A stretch of 48,791 nucleotides of DNA, from positions 1-48,791 of the forward strand of contig CAXKVV010001604.1 of NCBI GenBank assembly GCA_964058805.1. The letters run 5' to 3'. Numbering within the stretch: the stretch's first letter is position 1; each line of letters begins with the position of its first letter. Below are positions 1 through 11,686 of this stretch, piece by piece. A model generated the notes under the pieces. The model was given only the letters and a program-made list of their open reading frames with translations. It did no database searches and was not told the origin of the DNA. The DNA comes from Schoenoplectus triqueter (lineage: Eukaryota; Streptophyta; Magnoliopsida; Poales; Cyperaceae). Position numbers and translations under genes: made by a program.

Positions 1-1048
1 TAGAGAGTCGTTTAAACATTTGAGAACACAAGAATTTGTGAAAGTTGCACAATCAGACACGATCCGGATGCCATAGTATGTTGGAAATAATTAAATAAAA
101 AATTTATAAAGACATCAACACGGACTTTATGAAATATATTGAATGAATTATTATCTCTGTTAACGATTTTATTATGATTTATTTAATACGTTACATCTAT
201 TATGCATAAAAATTCATTTTAGTTGTATAATAATAATATTGCATAAAATAAATTTGCATACTAAAATTATTAATACGCATAATAACTTATTTAATTAACA
301 TATATATTAATAAATTTGCATAATGTTCTGGTATGAAATACACGTTCATGCGGTACGCACAAATCCAAGTCTATTATTTTGGATTTTTTTTTTAGCACGG
401 TAGTTACAACTTACAAGTAGTGGTTTCTAATTTGTTGGCCGACATAAAGATATGAAACAACAATCTATAGTAGTTTGAGCGCCACATTTAATCATTACAA
501 TAAGCAGCAGATTGGCACCGGTCTCGTGATTTGATGGTCCCATTTTCTTTTTTCTCTCTTCCTCTCACCATCTGCACAAAAATCTAATAAGAGTCAAAAT
601 AAGTGACTTAGACGGTTGGCGAGGTCAGAAACTCATGTTCTGTATTTAATCTTATCCATGTTTGCTATATGAAGTATTCTATAATTAATTGATAAAGAGA
701 TTAATTTGGCGAAAAAATAATGGACGAACTGGAGAAAAACTGAAAAAAAATACTTGTTAGCTGTTTTCTAATATAGTAAAATAGCATAACATAAGATAAA
801 GTATATGCTTCAATTAATCCCAGTTGAAGCCAATTTATTTTTCTCATTGCAATTCCATAAGCACCAAATTATTATTATTATTATTACTGGCACTAGTATC
901 CAGTGTCAATGAAGCAGATGAATTACAAGAGTTGCTTAAACAATTCTCAAATTGTCTCAAACTACCAGAGAAGCTAACTTATAGCATCAGATTATTACAC
1001 AGCCAGGGAGACCCACAGACGAGCACAGAATATTTTTTCCTTCATTTT
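1..1048. other. AT-rich flank downstream of ALDH gene
   Basis: This stretch lies beyond the stop codon of the minus-strand aldehyde dehydrogenase gene. The part next to 1048 is presumably its 3' untranslated region. The rest is AT-rich with no protein family, RNA gene or clear inverted repeat that I can recognise. A short open frame at 824-1063 begins at TTG rather than ATG and runs antisense to the end of the ALDH gene, so I do not call it a gene. Confidence 0.5.
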
Positions 1049-4000
1049 TTACAACCAGGCTGAGTTCTCCAAAGGAGAGACGACGGCCTTGACCTGGAGG
1101 TAGTTTTTAAGGCTGTCAATGCCCTTCTCTCTGCCAATACCACTCATCTTGTAACCACCAAATGGGATCGCCGCATCAAATACATAGAAGCAGTTCATCC
1201 AAACTGTTCCCACACGCAGTGCACGCATCAGTGTGTTTGCTGTGTTAAGGTTGTTTGTGAATACTCCTGCGGCTAATCCGTATCGAGATGCATTCGCCCT
1301 CTGTATCACCTCATCCAGATCCCTGTTATAATGACAATGAAAAATGACATATGCCACTATGCCAGAGAAGTTCTTTTTGACATATTTCAAAAATACATAG
1401 ATTCTAACTCAAGTTCTGAAATATATAATTTTAAAAATATTTATACTTAACACTGTGTGTAAATAAGTTGTACATAACTTGGTGTTAAAGAATAATTTCT
1501 CTATAAAATATTACATATATTATCAACAGACTCACTTGAACTTGAGAATGGATTGAACTGGGCCAAAAATCTCCTCTTGCGCTATGACCATGTTGTCCTG
1601 TAAATAAAAGAAACAATGCCACTAACATATTAATTGGTTTATGAGGGGAAAGAACCTGGATGGGATTGACTTCTAAAGTTGGATGGCTTGACCTCCAACT
1701 TTATCTCAAAAAAAGAAAAGAATTCATGAAGACAATTAATTACCTCGACATCAGAAAAGATGGTGGGCTGGATGTAGAAGCCCTTGCTACCTGCTCTATC
1801 TCCTCCTGCCACGAGGTTGGCGCCAGAATCAATGCCTAATCTGATGTACCGCAAAATCTTTTTGAACTGCTCGCCATCAATCTGGTAAATGTTAAATTTC
1901 TTTGTTAAACGCCCAGGTTCAGTTCTTTGTGCAATTGACTGAGGCTACATTGAATCTACAATGACAAATGAGGTCTGATTGCACAATTTTTGGACAGGTA
2001 TGCTTCTATGCTGATCCAGGCACAAGGGCCAAATTAGAATTTACCAATTGTGACGGAGAAATAATTGTATCGAAATAAAAGACAGCTAGTGACAGAGGAA
2101 CAATTGTGACAAATTCTAAAGTTATAAATAACCTTGGAAGATTTTAAACAAACAAACCTGGGGTCCTTGTTCTACTCCCTTCTTGAATGGGTCGCCAACA
2201 ACACGTTTCAAGGCACGTGCCTTAGATTTCTCCACAAATTCGTCATACACACGCTCATGAACAAATGTACGGGACCCAGCACAGCAACATTGCCCCTGAA
2301 ATACAAATGGAGTTGAATAAAAACTCTTCTTAATTATCATAATATTTTTATTATTTATTTTTTTGTGATGTGTGTGGGGTGGGAGAGGATGAGGGGTTCA
2401 ATTGTTTTACCTGATTAAAGAAAAGTGCATAGTGCGCAAGCTCAACAGCTTTATCAACGTTGGCATCATCCATGACAATAAAAGAAGATTTGCCTCCAAG
2501 CTCTAGAGTCACCGGCTTTAGGTTGCTTCTTGCTGCAAATTCTTGTATAATTTGTCCTGTGGCTGTAGATCCGGTGAAAGCAATCTGATTTTTTTTAAAT
2601 AAAAGAAAAAGAATGCTAAGAAATGGGATATGAACAAAGCTACTAAAGAAAAATAACACTGCCATTCATTCGGTAAATTTAGTAGCATCTTATTGTTGCT
2701 AAGTTCTATATCCCAACATACACGAATCGCAGAATTTAATGACTTCAACCAGAAAATATACTTTCAATTAAGCACACATCTTCAAGCATGCAACTATTGG
2801 ACAAAATCACAGAACGCAAATAATTGCATAACTTCACAAATGAATTTATAAATATACCTTATCGACATCCATGTGGCTAGCAAGGGCAGCACCAGCAGTC
2901 GGGCCAAAACCTGACACCACATTCATCACACCATCAGGTAGCCCTGCCTGAAATGTTCAAAATTTAAGAAACCAGGCCATAGATTATCCAAAATTTAAAC
3001 AGTGAAAAACTGAGTCATTACCAACCTCATACAACAGTTTGGCTGCTAAAAGCGAGGTGAGAGGAGTCAGCTCAGCAGATTTGAGCACAATGGTGTTGCC
3101 ACAAGCCAGAGCAGGCCCCACCTTCCATGCAAACATGAGGAGAGGAAAGTTCCAAGGGATGAACTGACCCACCACACCAATTGGCTCATGCAAAACCTGA
3201 ACATGGTGAGGACCATCTGCTGGGACAATCGACCCATGTATCTTGTCGGCCCATCCTGAATGAATATGCCAAAACTTTGCTAGTAAATGAGCAAAAAACT
3301 TGCTGCATTTTCAAAAGTAAAACCATGATATCTTTTTATTTTTGTAATGCTTATGCAAAGAACACTGAAAGATTCTGAAAACTAAGACCCAATTCTACTT
3401 CAAAAGAATAAAATAAAAGAAAGAAACAAGCCCCCAATATTTCGGTAGCTAGCACATATAGTTCAACTTTTTACACACTAAGTCAAGGATGAAAGATGTT
3501 ATCAGAGATGGATGTAAAATATGCAGCATTGATTGAAAAATTATATTTGGTTCTATTATATGGCTTCATCGGTTCAGTGCAAGCTACAATAAAAGGCATT
3601 ACTGTTACACTACATGTGTAAAAAAAATAAGAGCGCAAGCAGCAAGCAAAATAACAATTTGTCCTACCAGCATAGTAACGCATGAGGCGTGACACCATTG
3701 GGACCTCTCGGTTTTCTGACTGTTCATAAGGCTTTCCATTATCCCAGGTCTCTAGTGCTGCCAGCTCATCACTGTGCTTGTCAATCAAATCAGCAAACCT
3801 TAACAAGATACGTGACCTCTCCTGTAAACCAACAGCAAATTTTAATCCTTTGATTAATGGTTTACAGCAAATTATAATTCTATTGAATAAAATTCAGTAC
3901 ATTTTAGGTGAACCTCAACCAGAAATAAAAATACTGTAAACTGTATGTTTAGTTAGACGGTTCGAATGATATTTTTCCCAAACTCTGCAGCCCTTTTCCT

Positions 4001-4570
4001 TATGCAGTTATGCCTACTCTTAAAAAAAGTATAACTATTAGGATCTAGTTGTTTTCCTAAATAACTTAAGATGTGATTATCTGAAGTTTGTGAAGTGACT
4101 TGATCATTTGATCATGTTCCGTGCTAATTTTACAGCTGAATAATATTTGTACTCGCCCCAAAAATATCCTGGAGTTTAAGAGTAATATGAGATATATGTT
4201 CAATCTCATTTGCAAAGAAATCATAAATAAACTAAGGTTAAATACAAAAGATAAGAAGAGAATCTGTACATAAGCAGTCATCTTAGGCCATGGTCCTTCA
4301 TCAAATGCCTTACGAGCAGCATGGACAGCACGGTTGATATCCTCCGCATCTCCTTCTGCCACATCTGCAATCACCTCACCTGTGCGTGGGTCTAGAGTCG
4401 GGAAAGTCTTGCCTAGTAAAACCAAGTAAAATTAATTCTAACAAATCTAGATACATACATGATATTAAATTCTACAGAATATGTGCCAGTAGAGTATACT
4501 TTAAAATTGTGGTGGATAATATGATGTAACAACACAAGTTATACACTTTTTGGAACTTTCATGTAAGAAC

Positions 4571-4625
<55 letters not shown>

Positions 4626-7206
4626 CCTGAGGCCTTGTTTGGGAGGAGGATAAAGTGTTGATTATTACGTAATAAATTTATCACTTGTGAAGGTTGTAAT
4701 AACTTTATCCCTTAGTTAACCTCATCACAAAAAGAGCCTGAGGAATCAGAAATAAATTTGGTGAACATTATTCTAGAGAAATTTGATGTAGACCTTAAAT
4801 AAACGAGTAAAAGCCTGTTTGGAAGTGTCGTTCCCAAGGGGATTTTTGGGAAAATCAGTCCAGCAGGCAGCAGGGAATTTTATCCATCAACTATTCAGCA
4901 CCTCAGAATTTAATTTATATTTCCATTCCCAACCCCCTTTCCCTAAGGAAAAAAGAAATCAACTTTGACCTCCGTTTTTTTTTTCCCACGAGCTGATCCC
5001 TCTCGAGTCTCACTTCTGTGCTATTATCTCTCCCTTTCTTTGCATAACATAAGTACGCTGTAGAGCAAATAACTTACGTAACGTATAGACCCTTGTACTG
5101 TTGTACAAAAAAATGAAGAGGGGTCCCACTTAGAGCTCACAGAGGTGAAAAGGCATGACCCCATACGTAGAGCAACTGAATTCAAATTTCCTCCTCTCTT
5201 CTCCTCTCTCTCTCTCATATTGGATTGAATAAAAAAAATGACTCTAAGTGAGTGGCAATCCAGTATAGTGGGAGCACTCCACGTGAGTGGCAATTTTGTG
5301 GAATGAGAGTACTCCACGTAGGTGCTAAATCTTGGAGTGTAGATCCGAATTTCACCAATAATTTACTTTAATATTTAATTTTAATTTTATTTAAATATTA
5401 AAATTCCCGCTTCACAATACCCATATCCTAGGGATATTTTTTTCAGATAAAATTTTGGGACATCTGAAAAGACCCTCACTTTGCAAAATGCGAAAAATCA
5501 TGGGTAAACCCACAAAAACTTCCCCTACTGAAAGTAAAATAACTTCCATCTTCATTCCACATTTTTCTTCAAAAGATGGCCAAACTAATTTGTTCCATAA
5601 TCATAAGCATGGAATGTTAACTTCTGCTTCTTTTTGTTTTCCTTTTTTTTTAATAAACTACAATTGACGGTTGACAGGTTCGGATGAGTTCAATCAGAGA
5701 TTCACACACTTTTGAGGTTTGCATCCTACATTGATTTACAGTGTATGCATACAATCAATTTGTTGGTCCGTGTACTTTGAAAATATCGGTAAATGATCGA
5801 ATGACCAAGTCATTATAATATAGATGACATGTACGAAATAACTTCCCCAGAAATAATAATTTGAACTCCCCATCTGGTAAAAAAGACGTGGATCTAAATA
5901 TAAAAGGGATCAGCACTGCATCCCAAGTTAATAGTAGACTTAGAATTCATTAATATCTTCCATTTGATAAGATTTCATTATCTCAAAATTCAGTCTGCAA
6001 ATGCAAAAATGTCAACCATTCAGTTTAAACTGCAATTAAGTTCCTGAGCTGACTCATTGCATCAGTAGTTCTTTTTAGTTATTTTTTTCTGATTTATGTG
6101 GATCAGATGAATTTACCTGAAGCTGCATCCACAAATTGTCCATTGATAAGCAGTTGTGTGTAATTTACTTGAACTGATGGTGCTATGGGATCTTCTATGG
6201 ATGCCGCTGTACTGTATCTTTGTAATATCCCTGCTGCAGCTCCATGTGCTCTTTCTGGAAAGAATAAACAATCAGATTTTCTTTTATACATAAAAAAGTA
6301 AATAAGTGGGCATACATATGGGGGAGAGATCACTTGATAATGGATTGGTTTGATAATTTTGACAACGGGACTTGAAATAAATTCAAAAAAAATATTAAAA
6401 ATAGAAAAAAAAACATAGATATTTCATACAATTGAATTTAGTTATCAACATTTAATTATTATTTGATAGCCCATCAAACTTTAATATAATTTATAATATT
6501 TATAATTTAATGATCCTTGATGATTATCAAATAATAATTAAATTATATCAAATTTAAAAAATATTTTTATAATATTTTTATTTTTAAGATTTTTTAAATT
6601 TATTTAGAGGGCCATTGTCAAGTGATCCCTCGTTATACATATAAGGCTGATTTCCCCATGGATGAAATTTATATTATATTATTAAATCATGTTTGTACAT
6701 AGTTTGAATTCCTGAGCTAAAGAAAAGAAAAAAAAAACGTAAATCCACTTGTTCAATATAGATCGCTTATTCCAATTAGCTAAAACCTAAAAGACATTGA
6801 CAGTAGGCAAAACAGTGTCGTCATCAATCACTCTCTCTGACGCATAATTACAGATAAAGGACGAAAAAGCAAGGGAAGAAAAAACTACAGTAAGGTTACC
6901 AACCTTTATCAGGTAATTACATTTTTAACCTCCACCAAACACCCAAGAAAACCAAAAAGTAAATTAGAACTCCGCAAAAATCATTGTCAAAGGAGATCCA
7001 AAAGAGAAAAAAAATGGCTTTTAATGAATCTTCAGTTTAGGTAGAAACGAGCACTGAGAATTTTGCTGAACCAAAAAATAGAAATTGAAAGAGAAAAGTA
7101 TAACAACTTTTGAAGAACCTTTAGGCAGGAGAGAAGGGCTGAGATTGTTGGGAGAGGCATTGAAGCACCGAGATAGTAGAGATGAAACAGCCCTTCGAGC
7201 CGACAT
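1049..7206 (-). CDS. Mitochondrial aldehyde dehydrogenase, ALDH2 family, 11 exons, 542 aa
   Basis: An NAD-dependent enzyme that oxidises aldehydes such as acetaldehyde to carboxylic acids, probably in mitochondria. Exons in reading order: 7206-7119, 6254-6117, 4412-4270, 3821-3668, 3255-3026, 2947-2858, 2584-2411, 2295-2158, 1881-1744, 1597-1536 and 1322-1049. All introns are GT..AG and the parts join in frame (1629 bp with stop). The N-terminus, [15 protein letters not shown], is basic and serine-rich like a mitochondrial presequence, with a plausible cleavage region near QRYSTAA (residues 41-47). Family landmarks are present: Asn210 in PWNFP, Glu309 in LELGG, Cys343 (middle of CCC) in GQCCCAGSR and Glu440 in EEIFGPV. 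Their spacing equals that of Asn169, Glu268, Cys302 and Glu399 in human ALDH2. Two odd residues are Ser315 in ELGGKSS, where Pro is usual, and Tyr498 in NCFYVFDA, where Asp is usual. An in-frame ATG 42 nt upstream would add 14 residues, but the basic MSARR start fits the plant ALDH2B pattern better. Confidence 0.93.
4574..4625. repeat. Compound (TA)n(CA)n microsatellite
   Basis: A run of alternating T and A passes directly into CACACACACA. It lies in intron 2 of the ALDH gene and is a likely length polymorphism. Confidence 0.9.
5248..5317. repeat. 35-bp tandem duplication in ALDH intron 2
   Basis: Two head-to-tail units of 35 bp (5248-5282 and 5283-5317) both begin GTGAGTGGCAAT and end ACTCCAC. 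They differ in the middle. A third, degenerate start (GTAGGTGC) follows at 5318. Confidence 0.75.
6255..7118 (-). other. ALDH intron 1, carrying a MITE
   Basis: This 864-bp intron separates most of the presequence (exon 1) from exon 2. The donor is AAAG/GTTCTT and the acceptor is TTTCCAG/AAAG, which together complete a Glu codon. It contains the MITE at 6320-6634. The remainder is AT-rich and otherwise unremarkable. Confidence 0.8.
6320..6634. mobile_element. hAT-like MITE (family E, copy 1) inside ALDH intron 1
   Basis: A 315-bp element without coding capacity. Its ends are inverted: GAGAGATCACTTGATAATGG on the left and the complement of GAGGGATCACTTGACAATGG on the right. The same 8 bp, ATACATAT, occurs at 6312-6319 and 6635-6642, as expected for the 8-bp target duplication of hAT-type transposition. 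Related ends occur at 19194, 25391 and 42554, so this is a small family in this genome. The interior is almost pure A/T. I infer that it was mobilised by a hAT transposase encoded elsewhere. Confidence 0.75.
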
Positions 7207-8040
7207 AGCTTTAATTACCCGCAAGCTTGCTTCTTCTTCTTTCTTCACTAATGGTGAGCCAGAGAGTATATCCTCTCAAGTGCTCACTGTAATGCTGTCT
7301 GTATCCGAGACAAGAGGGTCAAGAGGATCAGTTGCTTTTTATGATTGAAGGGAAAGATGTACTGGCAATTTAGTAAAATCTAGAGAGCTAATATGATTGG
7401 TATTCCTTCGTTTTGAAGCTTCATGTCTAATACTTTTTTTTAAATTAAAAGGGCTCACTATATATTATTTTTTATATACTTTTTAAATTTTAAATTTATA
7501 TAACTATATAGAGATGAAATTTATTATCATTTGTACTAAGTATATTAAAAATTCATGATTAGAAAAATATTCGGTGAAATCAAAATTTTGAGATTCATAA
7601 TTCGGAATAGTTCATTTTTATAATATAAATAAAATATATATTAAAATGTTAAAACTTTAAAAATATATAGAAATAATATAAAAAACCATTTAAATTAAAA
7701 TATTATATAATATGTTTTTTCATGAATAAAATATTTTCTTATTAAAAACGCATTATATATTAAATTGATAAATTATTTGTGAAACATCCAGCTAAGGATA
7801 AAAAATAAATTATTCACGTAAATCATGCGACTATGGTACTATATCTGCAGGATACCCAAAATTCTAAATTCTATTCTGAAAAATGATTGATCAACATAAA
7901 TTGAAGTTTTAAAAATACCTCTAGGATAGCACTAATCTACTAAATCATCAAAAACTAATTTGAAAAATTGTGATCCATTTCTCTCTCCTCTCAATCTGTA
8001 AAATTATTTTTCACTCAACCAACCAACTATCAATCTCTCT
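7207..8040. other. Upstream flank of ALDH gene, AT-rich
   Basis: The first 100-150 bp next to 7206 presumably hold the minus-strand 5' untranslated region and promoter. I see no decisive TATA element. From about 7430 the sequence becomes very AT-rich with scattered self-complementary stretches and no recognisable gene. Confidence 0.45.
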
Positions 8041-8300
8041 CCAAAATAATAATAAATGATAATAAAGAAATTAATAATAAATAATAATTATAAGTATTAA
8101 ATAAAATAAGAATTAGTAATAATATAAAATGATATTAAATAAATAAAATAATAATCATAAATATTAAATAAAATAAAAATTAATAATAAATCATAATACA
8201 AAATAATAATTTTCAATATTAAATATAATAGTAATCAATAATATAAATTAATTAATAATAAATAAAATAACAATCATTAGTATCAAATAAAAATAAATAA
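8041..8300. repeat. AT-rich degenerate minisatellite, unit about 60 bp
   Basis: About four imperfect copies of a unit resembling AATAATAATCATAAATATTA followed by AAATAAAAATTAATAATAAA run head to tail. The composition is nearly all A and T on one strand with T-poor segments. This could act as a matrix attachment or nucleosome-poor region, which is inference only. Confidence 0.6.
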
Positions 8301-8823
8301 TTCATTACTTTATTTATCCTCTCCATCATTATTTTTAAATTATCATTCAAATAATATTTTATTAATTTGAATAGTAAAAAATGAACTATATTCTCATTTT
8401 TTTTCTGTGATGCCACTAATTTCACATTATTCTCAATTACTAATTCAAAAAAAAAAATACTATTCTTACACTAATCCATCCGCCATCTTGTGAATCGAAA
8501 TTCTTTATCATTAATTCATTATGACCATTTTGTCTGAATTAAAGATCCAGCAATCCGAATTGAAAAGGTTGTCCATTGCACAACGCGCAATACTACTGAC
8601 AACTCGGACTCTTGATTTGGTGAGTTTAGAAATTCGGATATTTTATTTAACAATGGGTATACATATCCATTACAGTAACTTGATGTAGTAGTGTATAACA
8701 GTATTATACATTATACAATAGTTCATATTGCCCTGAAGAATAAAATTTAGATAAGCCACTGTTAATAATTATGCATTTTGCACTTGTGTAAGATAAATTT
8801 TTAATAGATATTGTTATTTTTTT

Positions 8824-9105
8824 AAGATATATAATCCTGTCGCACTCTGATACGCTACTAGACATATCAGATTAATTTAAATATTTAATCGGTCAAACTG
8901 ATGGATATGGACAGTATACGCTGGGATTCGGCTCAAATACGCGGGTAAACTCATTCAGAACGATCGCGTCACATGCGTGGCCGCATGGAATAGCCACATG
9001 TAATCACCCTTACACTTGTAAGTGGAGCAAAACCCGTTGCTGAAGCGCGACTCGAACACGTGACCCCCTGCTAGTCGCTACCAAACAAGTGTGCCGCCAC
9101 TAAAC
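8824..9105 (-). mobile_element. tRNA-derived SINE, minus strand
   Basis: Read on the minus strand from about 9105, the sequence starts TTTAGTGGCGGCACACTTG, resembling a pol III A box. It continues to GTGTTCGAGTC (9049-9059 region), a close match to the tRNA T-loop or B box GGTTCGANTCC. The spacing suits an internal pol III promoter. The segment is much richer in G and C than its surroundings. A T-run near 8817-8823 would be the A-rich tail in this orientation. I found no clear target duplication, so the borders are approximate. It is not a functional tRNA: no cloverleaf with paired acceptor ends can be drawn. Confidence 0.55.
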
Positions 9106-9427
9106 TTAACTTCTCGTCTGTGATGATAGTCATTTTCACTTTATATATTCATTCAAGCTGCCTCCATGTAGTAATTACTTTATGGGAGAATCTAAATATT
9201 TGTTAACTTTCTACTCTAACATATGTTTTTTCCTATTCTATTTATAATTGCTCATGCACTCCTTTCAATTTGTTTATTAATTTTATATAATATTTAATAT
9301 TATATATATTAATATATTATATTACTGCATCTTGTATTTTTTTAAAATTTTACGTATCGCCGCACCCGCACCGTATCAGATACGATATCCGTATCTGCAT
9401 CCTGTATTTATGCAAAAGGGTATCTTT

Positions 9428-10035
9428 GTTGAAATATCAGTTGTTATCATGAGTAATTGATAAAATAAATGTATAGAAAATTGAGATTTGAGAAAAGAAA
9501 ATAACGAAGTAGGAAGAACACATAGAGAAGAGAATGAGAGCAGAGGATAAAAAAAATAAAAATCAAGAAAAAGATCTTCAATATATAGAAAATTCATAGT
9601 GATCATTACAATTTATAATGCGCAAATGAGAGGACGAGCGCAGAAAAAAATTGAGCAATGAACAAAAAAAGAAAGATAAAAGAACGATAGAGAGAACAAA
9701 ATACAAGCGTCGAGAGAAGAGAATGAAAATGATAAAAAAAATTGAAAATATTCATGAAATAGATCTTTAGCAGAATATTAATAGTATTATATTAGATATA
9801 AATAGTAATCATTAAGAAGTTATAATAGTTGTCATAAGCAAAAGATAGAAAAAACACACAAAAAATGAGCAAGAACAAAGAAGAAAGAGGAGAATGAAAT
9901 TGAGAAAGAGATTTTCAACACAATATTAATAGTTATTATAATAAATATTAATAATAATTAATAATAATAATAATAATAAATATTAATAATTAATAATGAG
10001 TTATAATAGTTATCATGAGCAAACTAGATACGCAA
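9428..10035. repeat. Purine-rich degenerate tandem repeat block
   Basis: The plus strand is dominated by A and G. It contains two to three diverged long units, each made of an AGAGAAxAGAATGA-type purine stretch followed by AATATTAATAGT and a phrase like TTATAATAGTTGTCATAAGCAAA. The related phrase GTTATCATGAG recurs near 9440 and 10010. No coding sequence is recognised. Confidence 0.5.
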
Positions 10036-11651
10036 AAGTAGCTATTTAATTTAGTCAAAAGAAATATAAAAACCAGCTATGCATGATCGGCTCTTGTGGT
10101 AAAACTTATAATTACAGTACTGTGTGGATTACATGGTTCATTGGTAGTTGGGATAAAGAAGCCTATTTCTGTTCGGAGAAAACAAACGAAAAGTTGAAAA
10201 TTATGAAATGGTCGTAATTTGTAAAAAGAAATTTGCATTTACCTCTTTACTAAATTATGTTTATAAAGTAATTATTTTTAAATGTCTTTCTTGTAACTTA
10301 CATCAGCACAGTTCCATTAATATTTTTTGGATGTGTCAATTAATGTGCCTGAAATATTTCATTAAATGATGTAGGAGAAAAGATATTTTAACGAACAAAA
10401 AGTAGTTAATAAAATTTAAAAAATAGAGATAGTGATAAAGTGTCTCTTGTCTTGCCTCCTTATTTTACCCTATTTCACTGACGTGCGGGCCCCGCTAATT
10501 GATGTTTTCAAGGATGCTTTTTGTGATGCCCTTTTGTTAGTAGTGATTAGAGCATATTGGGGTATAAGATTGGAGACATGGAATCTTTTTCCAAAAAAAA
10601 GTACATTGAGGCATTCTTCTACAATGAACAGATTGTGCAATTCTAAAATTCATGTGATCATTGATCAGTGTTGGTAGTTTCTTTTGGATAAGGATAACAG
10701 ATCAGCTTTCAAATTGCTCATTGGAACTAGAAGAGTACTATTACAAATTTAATTATCTTCTATTTTGTTTATTGCTTTTTGAGTGCTACGGTTATCCTTA
10801 TCCAATTAATTTCTAGTTGATTTTATAGGAACAAACTATGACATAATGTGGGTGGATGGGAGCGGGGAAAGGGAGACTAAGGTCAAGGAAATCACATTCT
10901 ATGTACTATTTTATTGTCCATAAAAATATTATTCTGTGAATTTAAATCATAATTATCATATTTATTTCCGACCGTTGTTTAAATATAATAATTCAAATGA
11001 ATCTAAACAATTATTCCACTGTAGAGCACTATAGAGGAGTTGTCCACTGTAGAGCACTATAGAGAAACTGGATCCAAATTAAGAAGTCGTCAAGCATTTC
11101 GCTTCAATAACTACATGGAGCCAAGTATGTTGTTATATGTATTAAGCAAAACCTGTTTTCATATTCATAATAACATGTTAATGTTTCGAGTATAATTCAA
11201 AAAAAGAATATAATTTTAAGGAATTATATATTCTTGCGGGCTTTAAGTTCTGCATCCAATATTAGATATAAATATTTCCTCAAAAAGAATTAGACTATGA
11301 TGATATGTATAGTACAAATTGTCTTGATGCTATGATTTTTTTTAAAAGTCTAAATAGATGATTCGGACTATTGAACATGATCATTATATGCAATTCACTT
11401 ATAGACAAACTTTAAAAAAAATAGTTATTTTTATTATTTTTTAATAATTAGAAAATTCACTTCTTTTGATGGTTCATAATAATTAAATGTAGTGATCTTC
11501 TAATTATCTAAAAAAATTAAAAATATAACCCAGAAGTAAACTTGCTTATGAAAATTGATCCATAATACCAAACGAATCATATTATATATCTCATTGTAGC
11601 ATAACTCTTTTAAAAATGTATGTTTCAAAATTTTAATTAGAGGTTATATTC

Positions 11652-11653
<2 letters not shown>
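10036..11653. other. Gene-free spacer
   Basis: No protein family, RNA gene or complete transposon is recognised. An open frame at 10432-10677 matches nothing I know and begins at a non-ATG codon. The only clear local structure is the small duplication at 11015-11064. Confidence 0.4.
11015..11064. repeat. 22-bp direct repeat, 28-bp period
   Basis: An exact 22-bp sequence containing CACTGTAGAGCACTATAGAG occurs at 11015-11036 and again at 11043-11064, separated by 6 bp. It resembles a replication slip or a target duplication left by an excised insertion. Confidence 0.85.

Positions 11654-11654
<1 letters not shown>

Positions 11655-11683
<29 letters not shown>
11655..11683. repeat. (TA)n tract at left end of foldback A1
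   Basis: An uninterrupted AT dinucleotide run that leads directly into TAGAGTGAGGC, the tip of element A1. A second TA run follows the right tip. Confidence 0.9.

Positions 11684-11686
<3 letters not shown>

Larger units (their letters stand above)
4413..6116 (-). other. ALDH intron 2, long and repeat-bearing
   Basis: At 1704 bp this is the longest intron of the gene. It holds a compound TA/CA microsatellite (4574-4625), phrases such as GGCCTTGTTTGGGAGG near 4632 that resemble the ends of plant MITEs, and a 35-bp tandem duplication (5248-5317). I could not delimit a complete transposon here. Confidence 0.7.

Noticed and set aside
824..1063. 79-codon plus-strand frame with a Leu-rich segment resembling a signal peptide
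   Set aside because: It begins at TTG, its Leu run comes from a TTA microsatellite, and it overlaps the ALDH 3' end antisense. No family match.
9049..9105. Possible tRNA gene on the minus strand
   Set aside because: A-box and B-box motifs are present, but there is no paired acceptor stem or anticodon arm. A SINE head fits better.
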